Positions 55,986-64,000 of a DNA stretch of 64,000 nt are shown piece by piece. Numbering within the stretch: position 1 is the stretch's first letter; the number at the start of each line of letters is the position of its first letter. The stretch lies in NCBI RefSeq assembly GCF_019929225.1, contig NZ_JAHZPA010000005.1, positions 122,334 to 186,333 of the forward strand. The letters are read 5' to 3'. Below the pieces are notes generated by a model that was given only the letters and a program-made list of their open reading frames with translations, was not told where the DNA came from and searched no databases. Both the position numbers and the translations under genes were made by a program. The DNA comes from Streptococcus sanguinis (lineage in GTDB: Bacteria; Bacillota; Bacilli; Lactobacillales; Streptococcaceae).

Positions 55986-58232
55986 TTAGTTCATTTTAAA
56001 GCGTCCTAGACGCAGAGCATTGGCCACTACTGACACTGAGCTCAAGCTCATGGCCAGACCAGCCAGCATAGGATTGAGCAAGGGACCGCCGAAAAGATGC
56101 AGTAGACCCATAGCAATCGGGATGCCTAGTGTATTGTAGGCAAAAGCCCAGAAGAGATTTTCCTTGATATTACGGATGGTTGCCTGACTGAGCTTGATAG
56201 CCTTGACTACATCCTGCAAATCACTATGCATGAGCACTACATCTGCCGACTCAATAGCTACATCAGCGCCTGAACCGATGGCAATTCCCACATCTGCCTG
56301 AACCAGAGCCGGCGCATCATTGATACCGTCTCCGACCATGGCTAGTTTTTTTCCAGCTTCCTGTAAGTTCTTGATAGCAGCGACCTTACCATCTGGCAAT
56401 ACACCTGCGATGACTTTTTGGATTCCAGCTTTCTGGGCAATAGCTGTCGCTGTTTCTTCACGATCTCCTGTCAGCATGATGACTTCTAGCCCCATAGACT
56501 GAAGCTCCTGCACAGCCGACAGGCTACTAGATTTCATCTCATCTGCTACCGCTAGAATACCAGCCAACTGTCCATCTACTGCGACAAACATGGCTGTCTT
56601 CCCTTCTTGGGATAGCTCCAACAACTGTTCTTGAAAAGCATTGCTGTCAATGTTCTTTTCTTTCATCAAAGACTCATTTCCCACCAGAAGCTGTCTGTTC
56701 TCAACCCGAGCTGACAAACCTCGGCCAACAATGGCCTCAAAATGATTGACAGGCAGTAAGCCAAGCTCCTCCTCTTCAGCTGCTGCCAAAATAGCCTGAG
56801 CCAAAGGATGCTCAGAATGCTGCTCAGCACTGGCTATTAACCGCAACAAGTCGGACCGATTCAAATCACTCAAGGGCAGCAGATCTGTCAGACTGGGCTT
56901 ACCAACCGTAATCGTCCCCGTCTTATCAAGAACAATAGTATCCAGTTGATAAGCTGCTTCCAAAGCTTGTCCAGACTTAATCAGAATTCCATTTTCAGCC
57001 CCTTTACCAGTCCCAACCATAATGGCTGTCGGAGTGGCTAATCCCAGCGCACAAGGGCAGGCAATGACCAGAACTGCGATAAAGATTGACAGAGAAAAGC
57101 CAAGGCTCTCACCAGCTAGAACATACCAGCCCAGCGCAGACAAAGCAGCCAAGCTCAGCACGATTGGGACAAAATAAAGCGAAATTTTATCGGCCAAAGC
57201 CGCTATTGGCGCCTTAGACCCCTGCGCTTCCTCCACCAATCTAACAATCTGGGCTAAGGTCGTATCCGAACCCACTCTAGTTGCTTGGTAGTCAATACTA
57301 CCATTTTGATTGATTGTTGCACTGGTAATGGTATCGCCGACCTTCTTTTCAATCGGGACACTTTCACCAGTCATCATGGACTCATCCACAAAGGTCTGCC
57401 CTTCCGTCACAAGGCCGTCTACCGGCATACGCTCCCCTGGCTTGATACGGATAATGTCCCCAACTCGGATATCCTCCGTATCAATGGTCACAGCTTCACC
57501 ATAACGAATCACTGTCGCCTGACTAGGCACTAGCTCAAGCAGAGACTGAATTGCCTGAGACGTTCTCCCTTTAGCTGAACTTTCCAGATATTTCCCCAGA
57601 AGAACCAAGGCAATAATCACTGCAACCGACTCAAAATAGAGCTGATGAACAAAGGCATGATAGCCTAGAAAAACCTGACCGACCGAGTAGAGGCTGTAAA
57701 AAAATGCTGCACCGGTCCCCACCGCAATCAAACTATCCATATTAGGATGCCTCTTGATAAGATTGCGAAATCCTCTCTGATAGAAGCCGCGCCCAATCCA
57801 CACAGCAGGCAGAGTCAAAAGAAGTTGTGACAGAACGAAGACCAAGGGATGCGCCATATGGTCCAAAAAGCTAGGCAAGGGAAGACCAATCATACTTCCC
57901 ATAGAGATATAAAGTAAAGGCAGAGACGTAAGTAAAAGAATCAGTAATTCTTGCTTTTTCCTTTCCAATTCCTTCGCTTTCATTGTAGCCTCTTCGCTTA
58001 CATGGGACAGTCGGTCTTTTCCTTTTTCTTCCGCCTGATAACCAGCCTCGGCTACTGCATCCAGCACTTGCTGGCTGTCAAATCCCTCCTTAGGAACCAA
58101 ACTGAGACGTTCTGTCGCCAGATTGACACTGACGTCCTCGACCGTTTCCAAGTCCTTGACCGCCATCTCTACCGTCATAGCACAGGCAGCGCAGGTCATA
58201 CCTGAGAGCTTGTATTCTTTCTTCTCGCTCAT
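55986..58232 (-). CDS. copA: Copper-exporting P-type ATPase
   Basis: 748 residues from ATG 58232, which overlaps the copY stop; the reading to 58286 has no ribosome site. One N-terminal HMA domain (GMTCAACAMTVEMAVKDLE), eight membrane spans, the copper-channel motif IACPCALGLATP, phosphorylation site VLDKTGTITVG, and hinge MVGDGINDAPALVQADVGIA. Known streptococcal CopA exports Cu(I) and gives copper resistance. Confidence 0.95.
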   Translation of the reverse strand: MSEKKEYKLSGMTCAACAMTVEMAVKDLETVEDVSVNLATERLSLVPKEGFDSQQVLDAVAEAGYQAEEKGKDRLSHVSEEATMKAKELERKKQELLILLLTSLPLLYISMGSMIGLPLPSFLDHMAHPLVFVLSQLLLTLPAVWIGRGFYQRGFRNLIKRHPNMDSLIAVGTGAAFFYSLYSVGQVFLGYHAFVHQLYFESVAVIIALVLLGKYLESSAKGRTSQAIQSLLELVPSQATVIRYGEAVTIDTEDIRVGDIIRIKPGERMPVDGLVTEGQTFVDESMMTGESVPIEKKVGDTITSATINQNGSIDYQATRVGSDTTLAQIVRLVEEAQGSKAPIAALADKISLYFVPIVLSLAALSALGWYVLAGESLGFSLSIFIAVLVIACPCALGLATPTAIMVGTGKGAENGILIKSGQALEAAYQLDTIVLDKTGTITVGKPSLTDLLPLSDLNRSDLLRLIASAEQHSEHPLAQAILAAAEEEELGLLPVNHFEAIVGRGLSARVENRQLLVGNESLMKEKNIDSNAFQEQLLELSQEGKTAMFVAVDGQLAGILAVADEMKSSSLSAVQELQSMGLEVIMLTGDREETATAIAQKAGIQKVIAGVLPDGKVAAIKNLQEAGKKLAMVGDGINDAPALVQADVGIAIGSGADVAIESADVVLMHSDLQDVVKAIKLSQATIRNIKENLFWAFAYNTLGIPIAMGLLHLFGGPLLNPMLAGLAMSLSSVSVVANALRLGRFKMN

Positions 58233-58675
58233 CAATGTGCCTCCTTTCCGTGCCCGCAACGACACTGGCCTTGTGGGCAGTCGCATTTGATTTCCAATGG
58301 TGCCGACGCTCTTTTCTTATCAATGACCTGGCTGAGCCGCTCCAAGTCCCCTTGACTGAACTGACTTCTCTCAATCATCGAAATTAAAAGATCTCCGTGT
58401 TTAGTATTACAGATATTGTCAAAAAGCGCCTGCCATGTACTTTCCAGATGGTCCGCTTCTAAAATTCGAGCATCGTAGTAAAACTTGCCCTCGATTTTTT
58501 CCATGGCAATAAATTCTTTGGTCTTCAGACGATTCAAAAGGGTCTTGATGGTTGCCGGTTTCCAAGAAAAATCGGCTTCCAACCGCTCTATAATCTCTGT
58601 ACTGCGACTATGTGGATAAGCCCATAGGACACGCATCACTTGCCATTCTGCTTGGCTAATATTTTGCTGTTCCAT
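58232..58675 (-). CDS. copY: Copper-responsive repressor CopY
   Basis: 147 residues. BlaI/CopY winged helix (ISQAEWQVMRVLWAYPHSRS, WKPATIKTLLNRLKTKEFIA) and the C-terminal metal hook CDCPQGQCRCG with the CxC...CxC arrangement that binds zinc (repressing) or copper (released). Two cop boxes upstream (58698-58707 and 58727-58736) are its operators. First gene of copYAZ. Confidence 0.95.
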   Translation of the reverse strand: MEQQNISQAEWQVMRVLWAYPHSRSTEIIERLEADFSWKPATIKTLLNRLKTKEFIAMEKIEGKFYYDARILEADHLESTWQALFDNICNTKHGDLLISMIERSQFSQGDLERLSQVIDKKRASAPLEIKCDCPQGQCRCGHGKEAH

Positions 58676-58697
58676 TGTTTAACACTCCCTTATCATT

Positions 58698-58751
58698 TAC
58701 ATTTGTAATCTAACTCTTTATTAGTTTACATTTGTAATCGTAATTTGTCAA
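58698..58751 (-). promoter_or_regulatory. copYAZ promoter with two cop boxes
   Basis: TTGACA (58751-58746), 17 bases, TAAACT (58728-58723). TACATTTGTA occurs at 58727-58736, overlapping the -10, and again at 58698-58707, 29 bases downstream. Both match the CopY operator TACANNTGTA. Confidence 0.88.
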
Positions 58752-58779
58752 GTATTTTTATCATCATTTCCTGATATAC

Positions 58780-58811
58780 AAAAAAGAAGGCGGGATAGTC
58801 CCGTCTTCTTA
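58780..58811 (-). terminator. Terminator of the adc operon
   Basis: AAGAAGACGGGA-CTA-TCCCGCCTTCTT followed by TTTTG on the minus strand, just after adcA. Confidence 0.88.
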
Positions 58812-58822
58812 CTTTATTTATA

Positions 58823-60325
58823 TTAATGCGCCAACATCTCTTGGGCAATTTCTTGACCTGTCAATTTACTTGGATAGTAGGTTGGCCAGTTTTCCAGCTC
58901 GTCAAAGAGTGCTTCCTGGCTTTCGCCGCCATAGAAGATGTGGAAATGAGCCGCCTTAGTAGGTGCAATGTTGTGATCGCTAAACTGAACATACTTGTAC
59001 TCACCAGCATCCTCGTCTGTCGCTTCAAACATGAAGCGTACCCCTCGATTTCCCTTAGGGTAAGTCAGAGTGTGCTTGCCAACGTATTTATAAGTATATT
59101 TCTTAGATTTTCCATCTACCACAAATTCCATGGTCTTGTCTGTGATATTGATATTGGAAACATCCGTTTTGTAGCCCTTGTCATAGTAGTCCTTGTATTC
59201 AGCTGCAGTCATTTTTCCAGTCAGCTTAGCCTTGTAGTCAAAGACTTGGTCCAAGGTCCCGTCCTTCAGATAAGGGTAAACAGACTGCCACTCGCCAGCA
59301 TAGTCAGACAAGGTCCGGTCCTTGACAGCACTGTCTTCAAAGTAGCCGTTTTGGACTGTCTTATCGTCTTCTTCCTTCTCGGCTGCAATCTCTGCTCCCT
59401 CTTGGTCAGTTGTCTTCTTGAGAGCCTTTAGATTGTCCTGCATGATAGAAATATAGTCTGCCCCATCCTTGGTCTGCTCTTCCGTCAAGCTTTCCAGCGG
59501 ATTCAAGACATCAAGTTCTACTCCTGTTTCCTTGGCCAACGTAGAAGCCAAAGCCTGAGAGGCATTCTCTTCAAAGTAGATATACTTGATTTTATTTTTC
59601 TTGATATACTCGGTCAATTCAGCCAAGCGTGAAGCGGATGGCTCGCTATCTGGTGAAAGGCCAGAAATTGGCACCTGCTTCAAGCCATAGTCCAATGCCA
59701 GATAATTAAAGGCTGCGTGCTGAGTGACAAAGCTCTTTTGCTTGGCATTAGCCAAACCATCTTCATATTCCTTGTCTAAGGCTTCCAGCTTCTTGATATA
59801 AGCCGCTGCATTTTTCTCAAAAGCAGCTTTCTTGTCAGGGTAAGACTTGCTCAGGCTATCACGGATGTGCTCCACCATTTTAATAGCCCGCTTCGGAGAT
59901 AGCCAAACATGGGGATCATAGGCATGATGATGTCCCTCTTCACCATGATCGTGTTCTTCTTCCTCTTCACCACCAGGCAGCAAGAGCATATCTCCTGTTG
60001 CTTTAATAACCGTTTCTTCCTTATTTTTCAAAGTTTTTAATAGTTCAGGAACCCAAGTCTCCATGTTTTCATTTTCATAGACAAAGGCATCTGCATCCTG
60101 AATCGTCGCAACTGCCTTAGCTGAAGGCTCATAATCATGCGGCTCTGTACCAGCCCCGATTAGAAGTTCAACATTGGCCTCATCTCCAGCCACCTGCTTA
60201 GTAAACTCATAAACCGGATAAAAAGTTGTGACAATATTGAGCTTGCCATCTGCATTTTTTTGATTGGAACAAGCTACTAAGAAAATACTCAGTAAACCTG
60301 CTAATAGTAAGCTAATTTTTTTCAT
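58823..60325 (-). CDS. adcA: Zinc-binding lipoprotein AdcA with C-terminal ZinT domain
   Basis: 500 residues. Lipobox SIFLVACSN. Residues about 29-315 form the ZnuA-type receptor, including a histidine- and glutamate-rich zinc loop (EEEEEHDHGEEGHHHAYDPH, about 117-136) and the metal ligands AGTEPHDYEPS and TQHAAFNYLALDYGL. Residues about 325-500 are a ZinT domain (YAGEWQSVYPYLKDGTLDQV, ATDEDAGEYKYVQFSDHNIA, AAHFHIFYGGES). The fusion is typical of streptococcal AdcA. It captures zinc outside the membrane and passes it to AdcB. Confidence 0.96.
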   Translation of the reverse strand: MKKISLLLAGLLSIFLVACSNQKNADGKLNIVTTFYPVYEFTKQVAGDEANVELLIGAGTEPHDYEPSAKAVATIQDADAFVYENENMETWVPELLKTLKNKEETVIKATGDMLLLPGGEEEEEHDHGEEGHHHAYDPHVWLSPKRAIKMVEHIRDSLSKSYPDKKAAFEKNAAAYIKKLEALDKEYEDGLANAKQKSFVTQHAAFNYLALDYGLKQVPISGLSPDSEPSASRLAELTEYIKKNKIKYIYFEENASQALASTLAKETGVELDVLNPLESLTEEQTKDGADYISIMQDNLKALKKTTDQEGAEIAAEKEEDDKTVQNGYFEDSAVKDRTLSDYAGEWQSVYPYLKDGTLDQVFDYKAKLTGKMTAAEYKDYYDKGYKTDVSNINITDKTMEFVVDGKSKKYTYKYVGKHTLTYPKGNRGVRFMFEATDEDAGEYKYVQFSDHNIAPTKAAHFHIFYGGESQEALFDELENWPTYYPSKLTGQEIAQEMLAH

Positions 60326-60334
60326 TTTATGCTC

Positions 60335-61141
60335 CTACTTCATAAATTTTTTGACCAGATTGACCAGCAAGAACAAGCTGACGAAAATAATCGTAATGCT
60401 AGCACTAGCTGGCGTCTCTGCATAGTAAGAAATATAAAGTCCAGCAATCATACCAAAGAAACCAATGGCATTTGCCAGCAAAATGACCGACTTGAAATTT
60501 TTCCCAATCCGCAGAGCAATACTGGCCGGCAAGACCATAATGGTCGAAACTAGCAAGGCTCCCGCAGCTGGAATCATGAGGGCAATGGCAACACCCGTCA
60601 CGATATTAAAGAGAATGGACATGGTCTGCACAGGCAGCCCATCGACAAAGGCCGTATCCTCATCAAAGGTCAAGATGTACATGGGGCGAATAAAGAGGAA
60701 GGTCAAGACAAGCACCACAGCAGCAATAACAAAGAGAGAAATCACCTGCTCCCTACTGATAGTCACAATGGAGCCAAACAGATACTGATCCAGACTCATC
60801 GAGCTAGAACTCTTACCCTTACTCATAACAATCAAGGAAATAGCTAAGCCGGTTGACATAAGAATGGCTGTCCCGATTTCCATGAAATTCTTATAGATAG
60901 TTCTCAGGTACTCTAAAAAGACTGCTGCGACAATGACGACAAGCACAGTTGTGAGAGTGGGCGATAGTCCAAGAACCAAACCAAAAGCTACACCTGCCAA
61001 TGAAACGTGACTGAGCGTGTCACTCATAAGACTCTGCCGCCGTAAAATCAGGAAGGTCCCTAGAATCGGTGAGAAGAGGCTCATGGCAATAACGGCCAAA
61101 AAGGCTCGTTGCATAAAATCATAGGAAAATAGATTAAGCAT
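60335..61141 (-). CDS. adcB: Zinc ABC transporter permease AdcB
   Basis: 268 residues, ABC-3 family permease with about eight spans ([40 protein letters not shown]). [16 protein letters not shown] is the conserved membrane metal path segment. It overlaps adcC by eight bases and precedes adcA by nine. Moves zinc into the cell with AdcC. Confidence 0.95.
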   Translation of the reverse strand: MLNLFSYDFMQRAFLAVIAMSLFSPILGTFLILRRQSLMSDTLSHVSLAGVAFGLVLGLSPTLTTVLVVIVAAVFLEYLRTIYKNFMEIGTAILMSTGLAISLIVMSKGKSSSSMSLDQYLFGSIVTISREQVISLFVIAAVVLVLTFLFIRPMYILTFDEDTAFVDGLPVQTMSILFNIVTGVAIALMIPAAGALLVSTIMVLPASIALRIGKNFKSVILLANAIGFFGMIAGLYISYYAETPASASITIIFVSLFLLVNLVKKFMK

Positions 61142-61844
61142 GGCTCACCTCCTGTCCATTATCGCTTTCATGCACATTGAAACAGCGCCAAGGTGAGTCC
61201 TGATTACGGACCAGATGAATATTGCGGTCAGCATATTTACGAACTTCTTCCGGATCGTGTGTAATCATCAAGACAGCTTTCCCATGCTGATGAGCACTAT
61301 GGTGCATGAGCTTGTAAAATTCATCCTTGCTGCCTGCATCCATTCCTGTTGTCGGCTCATCTAGGACAAAAATATCCGGATCCGAAGCAAACATCCGAGC
61401 AATTACAGCCCTCTGCTTTTGCCCGCCAGAGAGAGAACCAATTCGCTTATCTCGATGTTCCCACATTCCAACCGACTCCAGACTTGCCTTGATATGCTCC
61501 TCATCATGCTCGTTCAAACGACGAAACCAACCCTTGCGCGGATAACGTCCCGACTTGACAAACTCATATACCGTACTAGGAAAACCAGCATTAAAACTAG
61601 CAATTTGCTGAGGTAGGTAAGCAATCCGCAATTTCTTGCCTCGCACATTGGTCTTGGCAATCTTCACTTCCCCATGCTTGGGCTGCAAAATACCCAAACT
61701 AGCCTTGATAAGCGTCGTCTTAGCAGCTCCATTTTCCCCCGTCAAAGTTACAAACTCACCACTGTCTAGAAAATAATGAATATGCTCAAGCACGGGCTCC
61801 TTGTCATAGTAAAAGGAAAGATTATCAACTGTGATATATCTCAT
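61134..61844 (-). CDS. adcC: Zinc ABC transporter ATP-binding protein AdcC
   Basis: 236 residues. Walker A is slightly variant: [18 protein letters not shown], with Ala where Gly is usual (GENGAAKT). Q-loop [10 protein letters not shown], signature [16 protein letters not shown], Walker [14 protein letters not shown]-loop MITHDPEE. The A variation is known in streptococcal AdcC/ZnuC proteins as far as I recall. Start overlaps the adcR stop (ATGA). Confidence 0.95.
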   Translation of the reverse strand: MRYITVDNLSFYYDKEPVLEHIHYFLDSGEFVTLTGENGAAKTTLIKASLGILQPKHGEVKIAKTNVRGKKLRIAYLPQQIASFNAGFPSTVYEFVKSGRYPRKGWFRRLNEHDEEHIKASLESVGMWEHRDKRIGSLSGGQKQRAVIARMFASDPDIFVLDEPTTGMDAGSKDEFYKLMHHSAHQHGKAVLMITHDPEEVRKYADRNIHLVRNQDSPWRCFNVHESDNGQEVSHA

Positions 61845-62284
61845 TTGCCGATCTCTCCCACTAAGGCTTCCAAGAACTTCGCAATTGTTGCCCGTTCACT
61901 AGCAGAGAACTGCTCTGCCAATTTTTGATACGTCTCCAAAGTATGTACGTGATGATGCTGATGTTCCTTTGCAATCGGCTGAGCTAAGTCAGTCAAACGA
62001 TAAAAGGTAACCCGTGCATCTCTCTTATCTTTAAAAGCTTGTAGCATCTCTTGCCTTACCAAAGATTTCACAGCCTTGGTGACAGCAGCTTGACTCACAT
62101 TCAGTTTTTTTGCCAAATCAGAATTTGTCAAAGATTCCTCAGACAAAAGCATCAAAATATGCTCCTGCGTATTGGTTAAAGGCACATCACTCGTGCAAGA
62201 ACCTATCAGAATCTCATGCTGATTTTCTGCTTTCAAAATAACTTCATTTAAAAATTGATCGATCTTCTGCGCTAAATGAGTCAT
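61841..62284 (-). CDS. adcR: Zinc-dependent MarR-family repressor AdcR
   Basis: 147 residues. Winged helix ([60 protein letters not shown]). Zinc ligands expected from known AdcR are present: Glu24 and Cys30 near the N-terminus ([15 protein letters not shown] region), and the histidines in [15 protein letters not shown]. First gene of adcRCBA; it represses its own operon when zinc is plentiful. Two operators lie just upstream. Confidence 0.95.
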   Translation of the reverse strand: MTHLAQKIDQFLNEVILKAENQHEILIGSCTSDVPLTNTQEHILMLLSEESLTNSDLAKKLNVSQAAVTKAVKSLVRQEMLQAFKDKRDARVTFYRLTDLAQPIAKEHQHHHVHTLETYQKLAEQFSASERATIAKFLEALVGEIGK

Positions 62285-62300
62285 TTCTTCCCTCCTTCTC

Positions 62301-62354
62301 TTAACCGGTTAAAGCTTTACTGGTTAATTATACCACAAAAAAGAAAAGAGTCAA
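62301..62354 (-). promoter_or_regulatory. adcR promoter with AdcR operators
   Basis: TTGACT (62354-62349), 16 bases, TATAAT (62332-62327). TTAACCGGTTAA (62301-62312) is a perfect match to the AdcR motif TTAACNRGTTAA, and TTAACCAGTAAA (62327-62316) is a second, weaker site adjoining the -10. Confidence 0.88.
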
Positions 62355-62608
62355 GAATTTTCAGTAAAAGTAAGATGCTTTTCACAAAAAATATTTAATC
62401 ATACAATTAGATTCTTAAGCCCTAAATAAAACTCAATCAGAGAATAAAAAGGGACAAACCGAGCTGACTCATATTAGCATTCTAGATCTTAAAAGGCATT
62501 TAATTATAAAATTCTTCCATATCTATTACACTATTTGAGTATAAATTTACAAGCAAAATCACAAAACAACCTTCCGTTTAGCTTGCAAATAAATATTAAA
62601 GAAAAAAC
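62355..62608. other. AT-rich intergenic region between adcR and the tRNA cluster
   Basis: About 250 bases with no supported ORF, RNA or repeat that I can see, apart from the terminator that follows at its right end. Confidence 0.6.
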
Positions 62609-62636
62609 AAAAAAAACGAAGCTAAAATGCTTCGCT
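62609..62636 (-). terminator. Terminator of the rRNA/tRNA operon
   Basis: CGAAGC-ATTTTA-GCTTCG on the minus strand followed by eight T, 12 bases after the last tRNA gene. Confidence 0.9.
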
Positions 62637-62648
62637 AAACTTAAGCTA

Positions 62649-62732
62649 TACCGGCGGCCGGGGTCGAACCGGCACGTCCGTGAGGACACTGGATTTTGAG
62701 TCCAGCGCGTCTGCCAATTCCGCCACGCCGGC
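62649..62732 (-). tRNA. tRNA-Leu (anticodon CAA)
   Basis: 84 bases with a long variable arm. Anticodon loop CTCAAAA between CTGGA and TCCAG; GGTTCGACCCC T arm. Last gene of the array. Confidence 0.93.
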
Positions 62733-62744
62733 TCAAGTTTTTAA

Positions 62745-62816
62745 CTGGGGTAGCTGGATTCGAACCAACGCATGAGGGAGTCAAAGTCCCTTGCCTTACC
62801 GCTTGGCGATACCCCA
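62745..62816 (-). tRNA. tRNA-Gln (anticodon TTG)
   Basis: 72 bases. Acceptor TGGGGTA / TACCCCA, anticodon loop CTTTGAC, T loop GGTTCGAATCC. Confidence 0.95.
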
Positions 62817-62829
62817 ATAATAATAAATA

Positions 62830-62903
62830 GGCGAGTGATGGGGATCGAACCCACGCATGCCAGAGCCACAATCTGGTGTGTTAACCACTTCACCACACCC
62901 GCC
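62830..62903 (-). tRNA. tRNA-His (anticodon GTG)
   Basis: 74 bases. The eight-pair acceptor (GGCGGGTG with CACTCGCC) includes an encoded G at position -1 opposite C73, the identity element for histidyl-tRNA synthetase. Anticodon loop TTGTGGC. Confidence 0.95.
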
Positions 62904-62912
62904 ATATTTAAA

Positions 62913-62983
62913 CACGGGCAGTAGGAATTGAACCCACACTGAAGGTTTTGGAGACCTTAGTTCTACCTTTAAACTATGCCCGT
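62913..62983 (-). tRNA. tRNA-Trp (anticodon CCA)
   Basis: 71 bases. Acceptor ACGGGCA / TGCCCGT, anticodon loop CTCCAAA, discriminator G. Confidence 0.95.
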
Positions 62984-62991
62984 AAAGGTTA

Positions 62992-63072
62992 TGGAAGGGG
63001 AGGGATTCGAACCCCCGAACCCGAAGGAGCGGATTTACAGTCCGCCGCGTTTAGCCTCTTCGCTACCCTTCC
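62992..63072 (-). tRNA. tRNA-Tyr (anticodon GTA)
   Basis: 81 bases with a long variable arm. Acceptor GGAAGGG / CCCTTCC, anticodon loop CTGTAAA. Confidence 0.95.
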
Positions 63073-63085
63073 GATTATAAAATTA

Positions 63086-63158
63086 TGGCGCGAGACGGAA
63101 TCGAACCGCCGACACATGGAGCTTCAATCCATTGCTCTACCAACTGAGCTACCGAGCC
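63086..63158 (-). tRNA. tRNA-Phe (anticodon GAA)
   Basis: 73 bases. Anticodon loop TTGAAGC, acceptor GGCTCGG / TCGCGCC with mismatches towards the inside of the stem. Confidence 0.92.
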
Positions 63159-63163
63159 AATTA

Positions 63164-63237
<74 letters not shown>

Positions 63238-63256
63238 TCAATACTATTCGTCCCTA

Positions 63257-63346
63257 AGGAGGATGTGGGATTCGAACCCACGCACGCTTTTACACGCCTG
63301 ACGGTTTTCAAGACCGTTCCCTTCAGCCGGACTTGGGTAATCCTCC
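63257..63346 (-). tRNA. tRNA-Ser (anticodon TGA)
   Basis: 90 bases with a long variable arm. Acceptor GGAGGAT / ATCCTCC, anticodon loop CTTGAAA. The base after the acceptor reads T, not the usual G discriminator. Confidence 0.93.
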
Positions 63347-63353
63347 GAATATA

Positions 63354-63425
63354 TAGTCCGTACGGGATTCGAACCCGTGTTACCGCCGTGAAAAGGCGGT
63401 GTCTTAACCCCTTGACCAACGGACC
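63354..63425 (-). tRNA. tRNA-Glu (anticodon TTC)
   Basis: 72 bases. Acceptor GGTCCGT / ACGGACT, anticodon loop TTTTCAC. Confidence 0.95.
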
Positions 63426-63440
63426 ATAATATTATTAAAA

Positions 63441-63514
<74 letters not shown>

Positions 63515-63548
63515 AAGTTCAAAAAACTTGGTATGAACTTTCGTTCAA

Positions 63549-63619
63549 AGCGGGTGACGAGAATCGAACTCGCGACAACAGCTTGGAAGGCTGTAGTTTT
63601 ACCACTAAACTACACCCGC
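63549..63619 (-). tRNA. tRNA-Gly (anticodon TCC)
   Basis: 71 bases. Acceptor GCGGGTG / CACCCGC, anticodon loop CTTCCAA. Confidence 0.95.
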
Positions 63620-63626
63620 TTGAATA

Positions 63627-63699
63627 TGGGAGTTAACGGGATCGAACCGCTGACCCTCTGCTTGTAAGGCAGATGCTCTCCCAGCTGAGCTAAACTCCC
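63627..63699 (-). tRNA. tRNA-Val (anticodon TAC)
   Basis: 73 bases. Acceptor GGGAGTT / AACTCCC, anticodon loop CTTACAA. It is the first tRNA after 5S rRNA, four bases from its end. Confidence 0.95.
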
Positions 63700-63702
63700 T
63701 TC

Positions 63703-63818
63703 GCTAAGCGACTACCATATCTCACAGGGGGCAACCCCCAACTACTTCCGGCGTTCTAGGGCTTAACTGCTGTGTTCGGCATGGGTACAGGTGTATCTCC
63801 TAGGCTATCGTCACTTAA
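63703..63818 (-). rRNA. rrf: 5S ribosomal RNA
   Basis: 116 bases. On the minus strand it reads TTAAGTGACGATAGCCTAGG, contains CCCATGCCGAACACAGCAG, the hallmark of 5S rRNA, and ends GTCGCTTAGC, complementary to its 5' end. Ends are set by this pairing and may be off by a base or two. Confidence 0.95.
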
Positions 63819-63935
63819 CTATTGAATTAACTGTCCTGTCCTCTCAGACAAGACTTGTCAACTCAAAATTGAATACAATATCAAATCTCACATTTCTCTA
63901 AACCATTCGCTGCACTCTGATGAAGCTCTTATTCT

Positions 63936-64000
63936 AGGATAAGTCCTCGAGCGATTAGTATTAGTCCGCTCCATGTGTCACCACACTTCCACTTCTAACC
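63936..64000 (-). rRNA. rrl: 3' end of 23S ribosomal RNA (partial)
   Basis: On the minus strand the sequence GGACTAATACTAATCGCTCG followed by AGGACTTATCC is the conserved 3' end of Firmicutes 23S rRNA. The gene continues beyond the window. The exact 3' end is estimated. The 23S-5S spacer is 63819-63935. Confidence 0.88.

Overview
The window looks like chromosome of a low-GC Gram-positive coccus, very probably an oral Streptococcus of the mitis/sanguinis type. The evidence is the gene families seen together: a comY (comG/cgl) competence pilus operon, CIN-box-like promoters, adcRCBA with an AdcA-ZinT fusion, copYAZ, a folB-folK fusion (SulD type), YSIRK/LPXTG surface-protein signals, cre sites, MsmK, and a 23S-5S-tRNA array. 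The species is an inference. Most genes lie on the minus strand, so most operons read right to left.

Layout, left to right. 1-2768: mannose-family PTS (IIA, IIB, IIC, IID, then the start of another gene) behind a promoter with a cre site in its spacer and three TGACATTTG-type repeats. 2989-7244: four overlapping genes encoding a sugar-binding-like protein, a histidine kinase, a NarL-type regulator and an extracellular solute-binding protein, probably a sugar-sensing signalling unit. 7522-13211: competence SSB, two small membrane proteins, ytpR, a thioredoxin, a DUF4651-like protein, pepA and a DUF1846-like protein. 13266-18158: an XRE regulator with two small membrane proteins, then a LanFEG-like ABC transporter with its own two-component system. 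18253-22037: folate operon folP-folC-folE-folBK. 22231-23663: a degenerate and an intact CPBP membrane protein. 23870-30326: ackA, comYH, comYG-A and a DUF1033-like gene.

30465-36209 holds a zinc alcohol dehydrogenase and then the most interesting locus: UDP-GlcNAc 2-epimerase, a membrane protein with a degenerate GGDEF-like domain, a 47-residue membrane peptide, a processive family 2 glycosyltransferase and a GH8 hydrolase. The layout resembles the Listeria Pss exopolysaccharide system and suggests a ManNAc-containing secreted polysaccharide. 36972-44226: rpoC and rpoB. 44620-49387: PBP1b, tyrS and an RlmA-type methyltransferase. 49471-50601: an orphan sugar ABC ATPase (MsmK). 50780-53173: a repetitive wall-anchored protein, followed by two tandem paralogous TetR regulators (53529-54916) and a lipoprotein. 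55747-58675: copper efflux operon. 58823-62284: zinc uptake operon. 62649-64000: twelve tRNA genes, 5S rRNA and the 3' end of 23S rRNA, all on the minus strand.

Promoters, terminators and short ORFs were located by eye. They have not been checked by folding, alignment or database search.
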